Assembly (NCBI GenBank): GCA_002730975.1
Contig: PCBO01000055.1
Coordinates: forward strand, 43,219-107,218
DNA: 64,000 bases
From: Opitutia bacterium
Lineage (GTDB): Bacteria > Verrucomicrobiota > Verrucomicrobiia > Opitutales > Seribacteraceae
Direction: 5' to 3'
The notes beneath the pieces were generated by a model. That model saw only the letters and a program-made list of their open reading frames with translations, ran no database searches and had not been told where the DNA came from. Below, piece after piece: positions 32,772 through 40,787 of the stretch (position 1 is its first letter; each line of letters starts with the position of its first letter). The position numbers were made by a program, and so were the translations under genes.

Positions 32772-33434
32772 TTATCCCTCTGGAGTGTAACCGAGAACAA
32801 TGTCGAAGCGTCCAGCAACTTCCCCCACTTTGGATCCGGCCACGTTCTTGAAGTCTACCTCCACCGAAGCCTTCACCTTAGGATCACGAAACCTTTTAAA
32901 GATAAAGTCCTTTGCATTTCTGGGTTCACCTTTGACATAGCACTGAGTGGTGAATTTCTTATGTCCTCTAGTTTTAACTGCGACGTGAATGTGAGGAGCT
33001 CGACCAGGATATGGTTCGGGCTTGATCGTACGAAAATAATATTCTCCTGTTGAACCGGTTAGAAACCGACCGTATCCTTGAAAATGAGCGTCAATCTTGC
33101 TGCGGTTCCCGCCACGGGGATGCATGTATATGCCATTACCATCCACTTGCCAAATTTCGACGACGGCATTGCGGAGAGGGTTTCCCTTAATGTCTAATAC
33201 CCGACCGGACAGATGGGTTATTTGTCCAACTGCAGGAGTCAGAGAATCATTAAGAATAAGCAAGTCGTTATCAGTATCCAGAGGTAATTCACTAGGGTAA
33301 AAAGGTCCTGGGGTTTGCTGCGGAGTAAGTGTAAGTCGCTCGGCGAAGGCACCGGGAGCAGTAAGCAAACTTGCGGCGAGAAGCGAGTCTTTCAGAAAGT
33401 TGCGGCGAAGAAGGTGAGCTGTATTCATTTTCAT
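32772..33434 (-). CDS. Exported intradiol ring-cleavage dioxygenase-like protein
   Basis: A 220-residue member of the protocatechuate 3,4-dioxygenase/catechol 1,2-dioxygenase fold. The N-terminus has a twin-arginine-type signal (RRNFLK at 10-15, then a hydrophobic stretch to AFA31). The four non-haem iron(III) ligands of the family are visible: Tyr103 in GIYMH, Tyr142 in EPYPGR, and His148 and His150 in PHIHV. The family opens catecholic rings between the two hydroxyls. The export signal places it outside the cytoplasm, so the substrate may be a free or polymer-linked aromatic compound and not a central-pathway intermediate (inference). No other aromatic-degradation genes are nearby. MKMN offers two adjacent starts; the first was kept. 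Confidence 0.85.
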   Translation of the reverse strand: MKMNTAHLLRRNFLKDSLLAASLLTAPGAFAERLTLTPQQTPGPFYPSELPLDTDNDLLILNDSLTPAVGQITHLSGRVLDIKGNPLRNAVVEIWQVDGNGIYMHPRGGNRSKIDAHFQGYGRFLTGSTGEYYFRTIKPEPYPGRAPHIHVAVKTRGHKKFTTQCYVKGEPRNAKDFIFKRFRDPKVKASVEVDFKNVAGSKVGEVAGRFDIVLGYTPEG

Positions 33435-33908
33435 TCGTTCATGGAACCTTTGATGATTCTAGACAGCAAGAGAATTTCTAAAGTTTTTTCAAAAAATAAA
33501 ACTTTTGTCGAGTAGTAAGGTTATTCATCTTATTCATATGACTAATGCTTAAAGTGGATTTAAATCTCTTTCACGGTGTAAAGATCACAATAGTAGTTGT
33601 ATATCAGATCAATAGACGCCCCTGTCAGGAGAAAGCGATAAGGACTGCGACCTTCAATGACGTCGGTGATTAGTCAGCTTGCCAACTTGTATGAGAGCAA
33701 AATAAAGATACCGGGAAAAAGGGTGTGGCGAACGCCGCCCCACCTTTTTTAAGAGGGCTCGGAGAGCGATATCAGAGTCCTTTTCTTTTGTTGGTATTTT
33801 CCTCTTATACTAAAACAGGAAATCCATAGGTGAATTCATTCCATAAATGTTAATCATATTGCCACTAACGATAAAGGGGGCTTCGATAACGAATGAATAA
33901 CCTTTATC
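33435..33908. other. Divergent intergenic region, 474 bp
   Basis: This lies between the divergent dioxygenase and sulfatase genes and should hold both promoters. A TATACT hexamer at 33806-33811 could be a -10 element for the sulfatase, but no convincing -35 is seen. The terminator-like hairpin at 33716-33750 is listed separately. No open frame, tRNA or recognisable gene relic was found. Confidence 0.5.
33716..33750 (+). terminator. Orphan terminator-like hairpin between divergent genes
   Basis: An A-run, a GC-rich stem and a T6 run: GGCG (33727-33730) pairs with CGCC (33736-33739) around a 5-nt loop, then one T/C mismatch, then GGGTG pairs with CACCT-type bases and the A/T runs extend the stem. 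The U-tract makes it Rho-independent-like on the plus strand, and the A-run allows the same on the minus strand. No annotated gene ends here. Confidence 0.55.
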
Positions 33909-35357
33909 ATGAAATTTCAGTTAGCCGCATTAGTGATTCCACTTTTCATTCTCATAAATCTTTGCCTGCCGACCTTTGGGACTGAAAAGAATGATTCTCT
34001 GAACTTGTTAGTGATTCAGACTGACGAGCATCATTTCAAGACGCTTGGATGCTATGGTGGTCAAATAGTTAAAACACCAAACATAGATTGGATCGGAGAA
34101 CACGGTGCAATTTGCACCAGTTTTTATGCAACCACTCCCGTCTGCTCTCCTTCCCGCGGAGCCCTAATGAGCGGTCGCTATCCACAGCACACTCCTGTAA
34201 CGGACAACAACATTCCACTCGATGAAAAGATTGTGACCTTCGCCGAGATTCTACGGCGTAAAGGATATGCAACAGGTTATGCAGGCAAGTGGCATCTCGA
34301 TGGAAAAGGCAAACCGCAGTGGGAACCAAAACGGAAATTCGGCTGGGAGGACAATCGCTTCATGTTCAACCGTGGGCACTGGAAAAAGTTCGAGGATACT
34401 GAGAACGGTCCAAGAGTCGCCGCTCGGCGTAACGGAAAACCCAATTACGAAGTTGCGGGAGCAGACGAGAAAAGTTTTTCCACCGACTGGCTTACGGACA
34501 AGGTAATCGACTTCGTGAACCTCAACCGAAGCAAGCCCTTCTGCTATATGGTGGACTATCCCGACCCGCATGGTCCGAACACTGTAAGACCTCCCTATGA
34601 CGTCATGTATGCCGACGCCAAAGTACCCATACCTCGGTCGCTCAAAAAGACATTGGGCCAAACTCCGAAATGGGGTGGCAGGCAAGGTCCCAGACTTACC
34701 GCCGATACCGTTCGCTCGATCATGCCGAAATACTACGGAATGGTTAAATGCTTGGACGACAACGTGGGCCGAATCTTGGAATCCCTAAAAATTAATAAGA
34801 TTCTCGATCGTACGCTCATCGTATTCACCTCCGATCACGGCGACCTCTGTGGAGAGCATGGGCGACTGAACAAAGGAGTTCCCTACGAGGGCTCGGCTCG
34901 AATTCCCTTCTTGCTCCATTGTCCCGGCAAGGTACCTGCCCGGACAATTGTGAACGAGGCTTTAAGCTGTGTCGACTTTCTCCCAACCATACTCTCACTA
35001 ATGGAAGTCAAAACAGTCGGCGCGGAACAAGGAAGAGACGCCTCCGCTCTCTTTCGAGGAGAGGGGAAGGAATGGAGAGACGTCGCCTTCATTCGTTCCA
35101 CCAGCGGAGGCCAACCATGGCTTTGCGCCGTAGCCGACGACTATAAGATTGTTTTTTCCGCTATGGATGAACCCTGGCTCTTCGATTTGGCTGAGGATCC
35201 CGATGAAATGGATAACTGTTTCGAATTACCAAAGTACTCGGCAGTCGTACTCAGGCTAACAAAAGCACTGAAAAGCTATTGTAGAAAGTATGAAGACCCC
35301 TATGGAGAAATCCCTGAAATCAAGGCTGCCATAAAGAAAACTTTGGGAAAAAGATAA
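33909..35357 (+). CDS. Secreted type I sulfatase
   Basis: A 482-residue sulfatase of the formylglycine-dependent alkaline-phosphatase-like superfamily. A signal peptide covers about residues 1-24. The modification motif C79-S-P-S-R83 is intact, and GKWHL (K127, H129) and TSDHGD in the C-terminal half supply usual active-site residues. The metal-binding N-terminal motif reads TDEHH where DD followed by Asn or Arg is more common, so the first Asp pair is altered to Asp-Glu. The size is typical. It should hydrolyse sulfate esters in the periplasm or outside; the substrate cannot be read from the sequence. It ends 8 bp from the convergent YceI-like gene. A formylglycine-generating enzyme is not in the window. 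Confidence 0.93.
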   Translation: MKFQLAALVIPLFILINLCLPTFGTEKNDSLNLLVIQTDEHHFKTLGCYGGQIVKTPNIDWIGEHGAICTSFYATTPVCSPSRGALMSGRYPQHTPVTDNNIPLDEKIVTFAEILRRKGYATGYAGKWHLDGKGKPQWEPKRKFGWEDNRFMFNRGHWKKFEDTENGPRVAARRNGKPNYEVAGADEKSFSTDWLTDKVIDFVNLNRSKPFCYMVDYPDPHGPNTVRPPYDVMYADAKVPIPRSLKKTLGQTPKWGGRQGPRLTADTVRSIMPKYYGMVKCLDDNVGRILESLKINKILDRTLIVFTSDHGDLCGEHGRLNKGVPYEGSARIPFLLHCPGKVPARTIVNEALSCVDFLPTILSLMEVKTVGAEQGRDASALFRGEGKEWRDVAFIRSTSGGQPWLCAVADDYKIVFSAMDEPWLFDLAEDPDEMDNCFELPKYSAVVLRLTKALKSYCRKYEDPYGEIPEIKAAIKKTLGKR

Positions 35358-35389
35358 AACCAAGTTTACTTGGCGGGAGCGGCTCCCGC
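35351..35389 (-). terminator. Hairpins at the convergent ends of sulfatase and yceI-like genes
   Basis: Two adjacent inverted repeats: CCAAG/CTTGG (35360-35373, 4-nt loop) and GCGGGAG/CTCCCGC (35373-35389, 3-nt loop). Reading the minus strand, the CCAAG stem is followed by TTTTATCTTTTT, which fits a weak Rho-independent terminator for the YceI-like gene. The second stem lies within the last codons of that gene. On the plus strand there is no good T-run. Confidence 0.4.
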
Positions 35390-35977
35390 GACATTTAGAG
35401 AAATCTCTATATCATTGGAAACTTTTTCGAGCTTTTCTCCGGGTCGTATTCCAAAAGCATCACGCTTAACGATGAACTTGGAACGGATCACAAGAAGATC
35501 TCCCGGAACGCGATTACGCTTTTCCAGCATTCCCTTAAGGAAAGTAAACTTAATCGGAGCAGTAATTTCCTTAGTCACTTTTTTGATAGTCATCTTTCCC
35601 TTGGCCTCGGCGAGAAGGTGGAGACCTTCTTTCCGCACATTCATGAGTTGAGACAAGACAAACTTGATTTCGGGATACTTCTTAACGTCCATCCACTCCT
35701 CGCCATGGATATGTTCCTTAAGAACAGGATTCCCTACATGCAGACTGGCGACTGCGAGAGTGATGGAGCCAGATGTGGACTCCGGGGAATCGGGATCGAA
35801 CTTCACGACACCCGCGACGCCTTGACCGGATCCGTTAATCGACTCGAGCGGGGCATCCATCTGAAAAATGACGTTGTTTACGTTTTTCGGATCCTTGAAG
35901 TCGAAAGTAATCGCCTTGCCCGACAGGCAGGTGGACGCAGATAAAGCTACGAGAAAAGAAAAATATTTATGAATCAT
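35366..35977 (-). CDS. YceI-like exported lipid-binding protein
   Basis: 203 residues with an N-terminal signal (MIHKYFSFLVALSASTCLSG). The body has the YceI lipocalin-like pattern: alternating beta strands with GSITLAVASL, the HIHGEEWMDVKKYPEIKF signature and IKKVTKEITAP. Members bind isoprenoid or other amphiphilic molecules in the periplasm, and some respond to pH or salt. It starts 22 bp after the end of the small membrane gene at 36000, so it could be the last gene of the long minus-strand run. That would fit a lipid-related cluster, but cotranscription is inference. Confidence 0.85.
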   Translation of the reverse strand: MIHKYFSFLVALSASTCLSGKAITFDFKDPKNVNNVIFQMDAPLESINGSGQGVAGVVKFDPDSPESTSGSITLAVASLHVGNPVLKEHIHGEEWMDVKKYPEIKFVLSQLMNVRKEGLHLLAEAKGKMTIKKVTKEITAPIKFTFLKGMLEKRNRVPGDLLVIRSKFIVKRDAFGIRPGEKLEKVSNDIEISLNVAGAAPAK

Positions 35978-35999
35978 TGCTTGTAATCGTTTTTAAAAT

Positions 36000-36299
36000 T
36001 TACGGATTTGTTTGTCGAAAACATAAAAAAGAAAGACTCCATACAAAAAGGGCAAGAACCAAGGCAAGAATCGGAGTTTCTATTCCTGCGACAAAACGGT
36101 TTTCCCAAACGATTTGTTCCTGAGTACCAAGCTCGGGCATGCCTTCGATGATAGGAAGTTCAACTCGGTTTTCCACGCTCGTTTTCCATAGGCCGGGTTG
36201 CGCTCCGTGATACCACCAAAGCCCTACCCCAAAGCATAATATCAAAAGGGACAGTGCCCGAAGAGCAATTAGGCCAATATGAACGGGGCGGACACTCAT
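36000..36299 (-). CDS. Small two-TM membrane protein, hypothetical
   Basis: 99 residues with two hydrophobic segments (about 8-27 and 72-92) separated by a short polar region. No family recognised. Its ATG overlaps the XerC stop by four bases, which suggests translational coupling to the recombinase gene. It could be a membrane partner of unknown function or simply a passenger in the operon. Confidence 0.65.
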   Translation of the reverse strand: MSVRPVHIGLIALRALSLLILCFGVGLWWYHGAQPGLWKTSVENRVELPIIEGMPELGTQEQIVWENRFVAGIETPILALVLALFVWSLSFLCFRQTNP

Positions 36300-37255
36300 G
36301 CTCGAGGATGAGCCTGCCCGTGCACTTGCTTCAAACGGGCCACTGTAACATGGGTGTAAATTTGCGTGGTTGATAAATTGGCGTGCCCAAGAAGCTCCTG
36401 TACAGAACGCAAGTCAGCCCCGTTGTCCAGCATATGGGTGGCATAAGAGTGACGAAGTTTGTGAGGAGTCAGGTCGTCAGGTAAGCCCGCCATGCGAAGG
36501 TACTTCTTGAGTAAGGTCTGGACGGAACGAACGCTCAGACGTTTACCGGAGCGATTCACGATCAGGGGAGCATTCACCGATGCATCTTGAGCAAACTCAT
36601 TTCTGAAATGGCGAACGCAATGAACGGCGTTCTCGCCTATCGGGCACAGACGTTGTTTGCTCCCCTTGCCAGTAACTCGAACTGTAGCACGCCTGAGGTC
36701 AAGATCACCATAGTTCAAGCCCACCAATTCACTTACCCGTACACCACCACCGTACAGGATTTCCAGAACAATCCGATCGCGCCATGCAAGAAAAGGCTCC
36801 AAGGCATCGGCCTCGATGAGCTGAATGGGCTGAGACAGGAGAAGATCGGCTTGCCTCTCTGTAAGAAACTTAGGGAGGGTCTTTGCAATCTTGGGCAAAG
36901 TAAGCCCGAGAAAAGGATTTCGCTCGGCCAGTTTGCGTTCCATGCAAAACTTGAAGAACATGCGGATGCCAGAGACGTGGTTACGAAGCGTCCGCCGCGA
37001 GAGGCGATGCTGTTCCTCCACTAGATAGGAACGAACAAAGGTTTTCGAAATGACGTTCAGGTCGCCGTGCCAATCCACTTGCGAGCGCAACCAAACGAAA
37101 AAGTTCATTAGAGCATGACGATAGTTTCGCGCCGTGTAATCCGAGAGACGCCGCTCTAACGACAGGTGATCAACAAACAAATCCACCAAGGCATCCTCCG
37201 GAGAGAACTGGTCCCGCGTGGAATCGGTTGGTTCGCTTACTTGAGCCGTTCCCAC
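36296..37255 (-). CDS. xerC: Tyrosine recombinase XerC/XerD
   Basis: 319 residues with an N-terminal SAM-like core-binding domain (about 20-115) and a C-terminal catalytic domain. All catalytic residues are visible: R173 in GVRVSEL, K197 in GKGSK, H265 and R268 in HKLRH, H291 in LGHA and the nucleophile Y300 in IYTHV. Xer proteins resolve chromosome dimers at dif. The length and lack of phage or integron features fit a housekeeping Xer more than an integrase, though XerC and XerD cannot be separated here. The start is GTG at 37253-37255 and overlaps the upstream small ORF by 19 bp. No dif-like site was identified. Confidence 0.9.
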   Translation of the reverse strand: MGTAQVSEPTDSTRDQFSPEDALVDLFVDHLSLERRLSDYTARNYRHALMNFFVWLRSQVDWHGDLNVISKTFVRSYLVEEQHRLSRRTLRNHVSGIRMFFKFCMERKLAERNPFLGLTLPKIAKTLPKFLTERQADLLLSQPIQLIEADALEPFLAWRDRIVLEILYGGGVRVSELVGLNYGDLDLRRATVRVTGKGSKQRLCPIGENAVHCVRHFRNEFAQDASVNAPLIVNRSGKRLSVRSVQTLLKKYLRMAGLPDDLTPHKLRHSYATHMLDNGADLRSVQELLGHANLSTTQIYTHVTVARLKQVHGQAHPRA

Positions 37256-37458
37256 GTCCCGACCACCAAATCAAATAAGAACCAAAAGAAAATGAAAAGG
37301 AAGACAATACTAGCCAAGCTCACATAGACTCCGAAACCAGTCTCCGGCTTTCGAGGTTGTTCGGGCCGATAAGCGTCGGAGGTGTTGTCATAAGGAACAT
37401 AAGGCACGACGTTGTGCGTGCTTTCTCCACGATTTCTAATCGGTGTCTTGCGAGTCAT
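37237..37458 (-). CDS. Small single-TM protein, hypothetical
   Basis: 73 residues: a polar, Pro- and Tyr-containing N-terminal half and one strongly hydrophobic segment (about 44-66, rich in Phe and Leu) followed by a short WERLK tail. No family recognised. It overlaps xerC by 19 bp and lies 48 bp after the OleB-like gene, so it is probably cotranscribed. The predicted topology is a single-pass membrane peptide. Confidence 0.6.
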   Translation of the reverse strand: MTRKTPIRNRGESTHNVVPYVPYDNTSDAYRPEQPRKPETGFGVYVSLASIVFLFIFFWFLFDLVVGTWERLK

Positions 37459-37506
37459 CCAATCAAAAATCTAATCGTCGCTCAGCTACGATGCAAGCGG
37501 AACCAT

Positions 37507-38391
37507 TTACGCATCCCTAAGAAAATTCACGATGCGTGGAATACATTCGTCCGATGCATCCTCTAACAGATAGTGACCGGCATTGGGTAGGGTCTGCACC
37601 GGAAGACCGGAAAAACGCCTGCGCCACTGGTCGAGAAAATGCTCACTGAAACAAAAGTCGCGCAAGCCCCAGCATGCCAGTTTAGGAGTGTTTTCAAATC
37701 GGGTAAGCTTTTCTTCGATATCCGCGACAAGAAGTCGGGTCGGGTGGTTTGCCTCATGAGGTATGTCTCGAACGAATCGCCAGACCGCGACACGATTGGA
37801 CCAAGAGTCGTAGGGGTAAAGAAAACCTTTGCGAACGGCTGCGGGAAGTGGCTTGACCACGGCCATGCGAGCAGCCGATCCCGCAAACGCATTCAGTCCG
37901 CGAACCAGAAAAGCCCCAACTATGGGCAAACGGCAAAACAAGATTCGCTTGGGAACTCGAGGGGAAAGGAAGGCCGCGGTATTAAGAATAACCAGACGTT
38001 CCACGCGCTCAGGCGCATTACGAAAGGCTCCAAGACCAATCGCTCCACCCCAGTCGTGAACGACGAGACGCACTTTGTCTATGCCGAGTCGGTCCAGCAG
38101 GGTGCGCAGGTTACCGATGTGAGCCGAGAGATCGTAAGAGAAAGAATCGTGAGGGGGCTTGTCGGAGAGACCACAACCGAGATGATCAGGAGCAATGCAA
38201 CGGTCTTCTTCCCGTAGGGCAAGAATCAGTTTGCGGTAAAAAAAGGACCAAGTGGGATTCCCATGCAACATCAGTATCGGGGGACGGGCGCCCTCCCCTT
38301 CGTCGAGGAAATGCAAGCGCCAACCACCTGCAATCTCTAGGAATTTCCCCCTAAAGGGATATTCTTGCTGAATGTCGGCGGGAAGCTTCAA
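37507..38391 (-). CDS. oleB: OleB-like alpha/beta hydrolase (haloalkane dehalogenase family)
   Basis: 294 residues of the haloalkane dehalogenase branch of alpha/beta hydrolases. Visible: the oxyanion motif HGNPTW (43-48), nucleophile Asp113 in VHDWGG, acid Asp245 in WGLRDFCF and His273 in GHYLLED. An Asp nucleophile with this acid motif matches both dehalogenases and OleB, which decarboxylates beta-lactones to cis-olefins. The gene overlaps the OleA-like gene by 4 bp, and this pairing favours the OleB reading over a dehalogenase. OleC and OleD are not adjacent, so the complete hydrocarbon pathway is not shown. It is cytoplasmic, with no signal peptide. Confidence 0.75.
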   Translation of the reverse strand: MKLPADIQQEYPFRGKFLEIAGGWRLHFLDEGEGARPPILMLHGNPTWSFFYRKLILALREEDRCIAPDHLGCGLSDKPPHDSFSYDLSAHIGNLRTLLDRLGIDKVRLVVHDWGGAIGLGAFRNAPERVERLVILNTAAFLSPRVPKRILFCRLPIVGAFLVRGLNAFAGSAARMAVVKPLPAAVRKGFLYPYDSWSNRVAVWRFVRDIPHEANHPTRLLVADIEEKLTRFENTPKLACWGLRDFCFSEHFLDQWRRRFSGLPVQTLPNAGHYLLEDASDECIPRIVNFLRDA

Positions 38392-39419
38392 TTGGTGACG
38401 GAATGAACGATGCAGGAAAGCCCGCTACCGATTCCAAGGAAAGCGGTGGAACAACCCAACGCTGCTTTCCCTGCCTCATGGGCAAGGGAATATGTGATGG
38501 GAAGAGAGACGGATCCACAATTGCCGAGAGTCTCGAAACTGGAATAATTTTTCTCGGGATCAAGACCGATTGACTCGAAAACGGCTTTAGTGTGAGCGCG
38601 ACCGACTTGATGCGTGATTATGAGTTCAGGCGTCTCGGGTGTCCAACCCGTGTGAAGGGAAAACTTGTCCCAAGCTCTAGTGGCTACCGCAATACCCGCG
38701 TGCAAGAGTTCTTCGGAGTCCGTTTGCATCTCGAGAGCATCTCCAGAGGAGTCGCCTTCGCACAAATCATTGTGGGAAGTATCAGTTTCCACAACGCCCC
38801 GACCTATCAAGGGAGCATCCTCGCGATCGAGCAAGTCGCTATGGACGAGAGACCAAGCAACGGCACCAGCTCCAATCGTGAGATTAGCAAAAAACGGTTT
38901 TATCGTTTGGCGATCGAGGTCTCGCTCATTAAGGATTTCGATGGTTCTATCGACCAAGGGACGACCATTCTCTCCCGCGACAATTACTGCGCGTTTGATT
39001 TGCCCACTTTCAATAAGACCTCCCGCCAAGATCAAGGCATTGAGAAAGCCTAGGCAGGCATTGGACACATCGAGAATTTGGACGTTCGAACCGAGTCCCA
39101 TCAGTCGATGAACGTAAGAGGCAGTAGCTGGTTCAAGCCGATCTCGGCATACCGCAGAGTGAATCAAAAGGTCTATCTCTTTTGCAGGGACACCCTTACC
39201 CAGCAACGCTTTACCTGCTTCCGCGGATGCTTGGGATGCAGAGTAACCTTCGGGCCAGAATCGGCGTTCTCGGATCCCCGTCATAAGCTCGAGCCTCCCT
39301 TGAGGAAGATTAAGGCGCTCATATAAGGGCGAAAGGCGCGACTCTATTGCATCGGAAGTAACCACTTCCGGAGGTAGTGCATAGGCCATTGCCTCGACTG
39401 CGACTTTCGAAAAATCCAT
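38388..39419 (-). CDS. oleA: OleA-like thiolase (3-oxoacyl-ACP synthase III fold)
   Basis: 343 residues of the KAS III/thiolase fold. The triad is Cys122 in NACLG, His270 in THQVG and Asn300 in LGNCGS. Residues 92-99 read RDRLEPAT, placing Glu96 where OleA has the acidic residue that activates the second acyl chain; ENGRPLV at 150-156 is also OleA-like. OleA condenses two fatty acyl-CoA molecules head to head into a 2-alkyl-3-oxoalkanoate. A plain FabH is the main alternative, and the FabI/FabZ neighbours leave this open. It is followed with a 4-bp overlap by the OleB-like gene and preceded by fabI with a 76-bp gap. No SD sequence precedes the ATG. Confidence 0.75.
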   Translation of the reverse strand: MDFSKVAVEAMAYALPPEVVTSDAIESRLSPLYERLNLPQGRLELMTGIRERRFWPEGYSASQASAEAGKALLGKGVPAKEIDLLIHSAVCRDRLEPATASYVHRLMGLGSNVQILDVSNACLGFLNALILAGGLIESGQIKRAVIVAGENGRPLVDRTIEILNERDLDRQTIKPFFANLTIGAGAVAWSLVHSDLLDREDAPLIGRGVVETDTSHNDLCEGDSSGDALEMQTDSEELLHAGIAVATRAWDKFSLHTGWTPETPELIITHQVGRAHTKAVFESIGLDPEKNYSSFETLGNCGSVSLPITYSLAHEAGKAALGCSTAFLGIGSGLSCIVHSVTN

Positions 39420-39495
39420 AAATAGAAAGAGTTCTGCCTAAATCAGCGCCCAATCAAAGTTTTTAAAAATTGAAAAACCATGGAGAACCCTACTA

Positions 39496-40305
39496 TTAAC
39501 CATCCATCTTCATGACGGACTTGACCACTTCCTTGTCGAAGTAATTGAAACCCATCCCGGCATCGATGACAATGCCTTGTCCATTGATACCGCTGGATTT
39601 CGAGCTAAGTAGGAATGCGGCCAGATTGGCGACTTCATCCGTAGCTAAGGCGCGTTTGCGAAAAGTAATTTTCTCCGCGTAAAGATAGTTCTCAAGGTAA
39701 CCAGGAATGCCTGCGGAAGCACTCGTTTTGAGGGGACCTGCATTAACGGAGTTAAAACGAACCTCTGAATCGATGGAGAACGATTTCGCCAGATAACGAA
39801 CGGAAGTTTCCAAGGCGGCCTTGATCGGGGCCATGTAACCGTAATCCTCCGCAGTGACGTGAGTGGAGGATATGCCGATTGTGACTACGGAGGCTTCTCG
39901 TGCGAGGAGATGCTTGCAGGCGTTGGCTATTTCCACCAAGGAAAAAGTGGATACTTGAGTGGCCCGAAGGAAATCCTTCCGCTTCGTTTCGTGAAAAGGC
40001 TTAATGCCTTCGGAGTAATCGGCAAAGGCAATCGAATGGAGAACGCCATCCAGCGAAGAGTAGCCAGCTGCCTCGAGGCGACTGGCCAATCCGGCTATTT
40101 CCTCCTCACTCTCCACATCGCAGACGAAGACGGGTCTTTCGTCCAACAACTTGGTGGTCTCCAGACGCCTTTCTTCACTACGAACGGAATAAATGACTTC
40201 CGCTCCCTCTTCTTCCAATATTTTTGAGACCGCCCAAGCCACGCTCTTTCGGTTGGCGACCCCAAGCACGAGAAACGTTTTCCCCTCTAAGCCAAGAAAA
40301 CTCAT
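39496..40305 (-). CDS. fabI: Enoyl-[ACP] reductase FabI
   Basis: 269 residues of the short-chain dehydrogenase fold in its enoyl-reductase form. The nucleotide loop reads [11 protein letters not shown] (15-25), and the catalytic pair is Tyr155...Lys162 with the seven-residue spacing typical of FabI. AGPLKTSA is the conserved segment after it. It reduces trans-2-enoyl-ACP with NADH in the last step of fatty acid elongation. The gene lies 8 bp downstream of fabZ. A purine-rich GTAGGGAG stretch is suitably placed as ribosome binding site. It may serve housekeeping fatty acid synthesis or a dedicated long-chain pathway with the OleA-like enzyme. Confidence 0.93.
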   Translation of the reverse strand: MSFLGLEGKTFLVLGVANRKSVAWAVSKILEEEGAEVIYSVRSEERRLETTKLLDERPVFVCDVESEEEIAGLASRLEAAGYSSLDGVLHSIAFADYSEGIKPFHETKRKDFLRATQVSTFSLVEIANACKHLLAREASVVTIGISSTHVTAEDYGYMAPIKAALETSVRYLAKSFSIDSEVRFNSVNAGPLKTSASAGIPGYLENYLYAEKITFRKRALATDEVANLAAFLLSSKSSGINGQGIVIDAGMGFNYFDKEVVKSVMKMDG

Positions 40306-40313
40306 CAGGCTCC

Positions 40314-40754
40314 CTACTCCTCGTCCTTAGGCACCATGGCCAAGGCGAAGCTAACCGTTAAGGCAGTTTTACCGTCTTTTCGGATTTCCCCCGTAAGATT
40401 GTGAAAATTTCCGATTTGATCCTTCTCCTTGACGGTTATCTCTATGGTATCCCCCGGAAGCACCATCCGCTTGAAGCGAGCATCACGTATTCGTGAAAGC
40501 ACTGGAGTCACCTTATCAACGTTCAAGGCATCGGAACCAAGCTTTTCGGCCAGATAGACAGCACCGGTTTGAAAGACCGCCTCACAAAGGAGAACCCCCG
40601 GCATAATTGGATTTTCAGGATAATGCCCCTCAAAAAAAGGAAGGTCTGGAGAAACCTTCAAACGAGAAATTGCACTCGTTTCAGTAATTTCAACGATCTC
40701 GTCGATGAACAGAAACGGCTTTCGATGGGGAATGCGACGATGAATTTCCTCCAT
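40314..40754 (-). CDS. fabZ: 3-hydroxyacyl-[ACP] dehydratase FabZ
   Basis: 146 residues, the usual length of FabZ. The hot-dog fold motifs are present: [10 protein letters not shown] at 9-18, [14 protein letters not shown] at 40-53 with catalytic His44, and Glu58 in LLCEAV. It dehydrates 3-hydroxyacyl-ACP to trans-2-enoyl-ACP, the substrate of FabI encoded immediately downstream. The preceding FAD-enzyme gene is 33 bp upstream. A member of the related FabA class is less likely because the PHR start and length are FabZ-like. Confidence 0.93.
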   Translation of the reverse strand: MEEIHRRIPHRKPFLFIDEIVEITETSAISRLKVSPDLPFFEGHYPENPIMPGVLLCEAVFQTGAVYLAEKLGSDALNVDKVTPVLSRIRDARFKRMVLPGDTIEITVKEKDQIGNFHNLTGEIRKDGKTALTVSFALAMVPKDEE

Positions 40755-40787
40755 GAGGATGAATAAGTTTAAGTAAGACCTACAGGG

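Noticed and set aside
33540..33720. tRNA gene upstream of the orphan hairpin
   Set aside because: No cloverleaf with conserved T-loop and anticodon arm could be drawn.
36296..37255. Integron or phage integrase marking a mobile island
   Set aside because: No attachment site, direct repeats, cassette array or phage genes were seen; the protein has the size and motifs of a housekeeping Xer recombinase.
39496..40305. OleD candidate
   Set aside because: The gene is a short-chain dehydrogenase relative, but the nucleotide loop and Tyr-Lys spacing are those of FabI.
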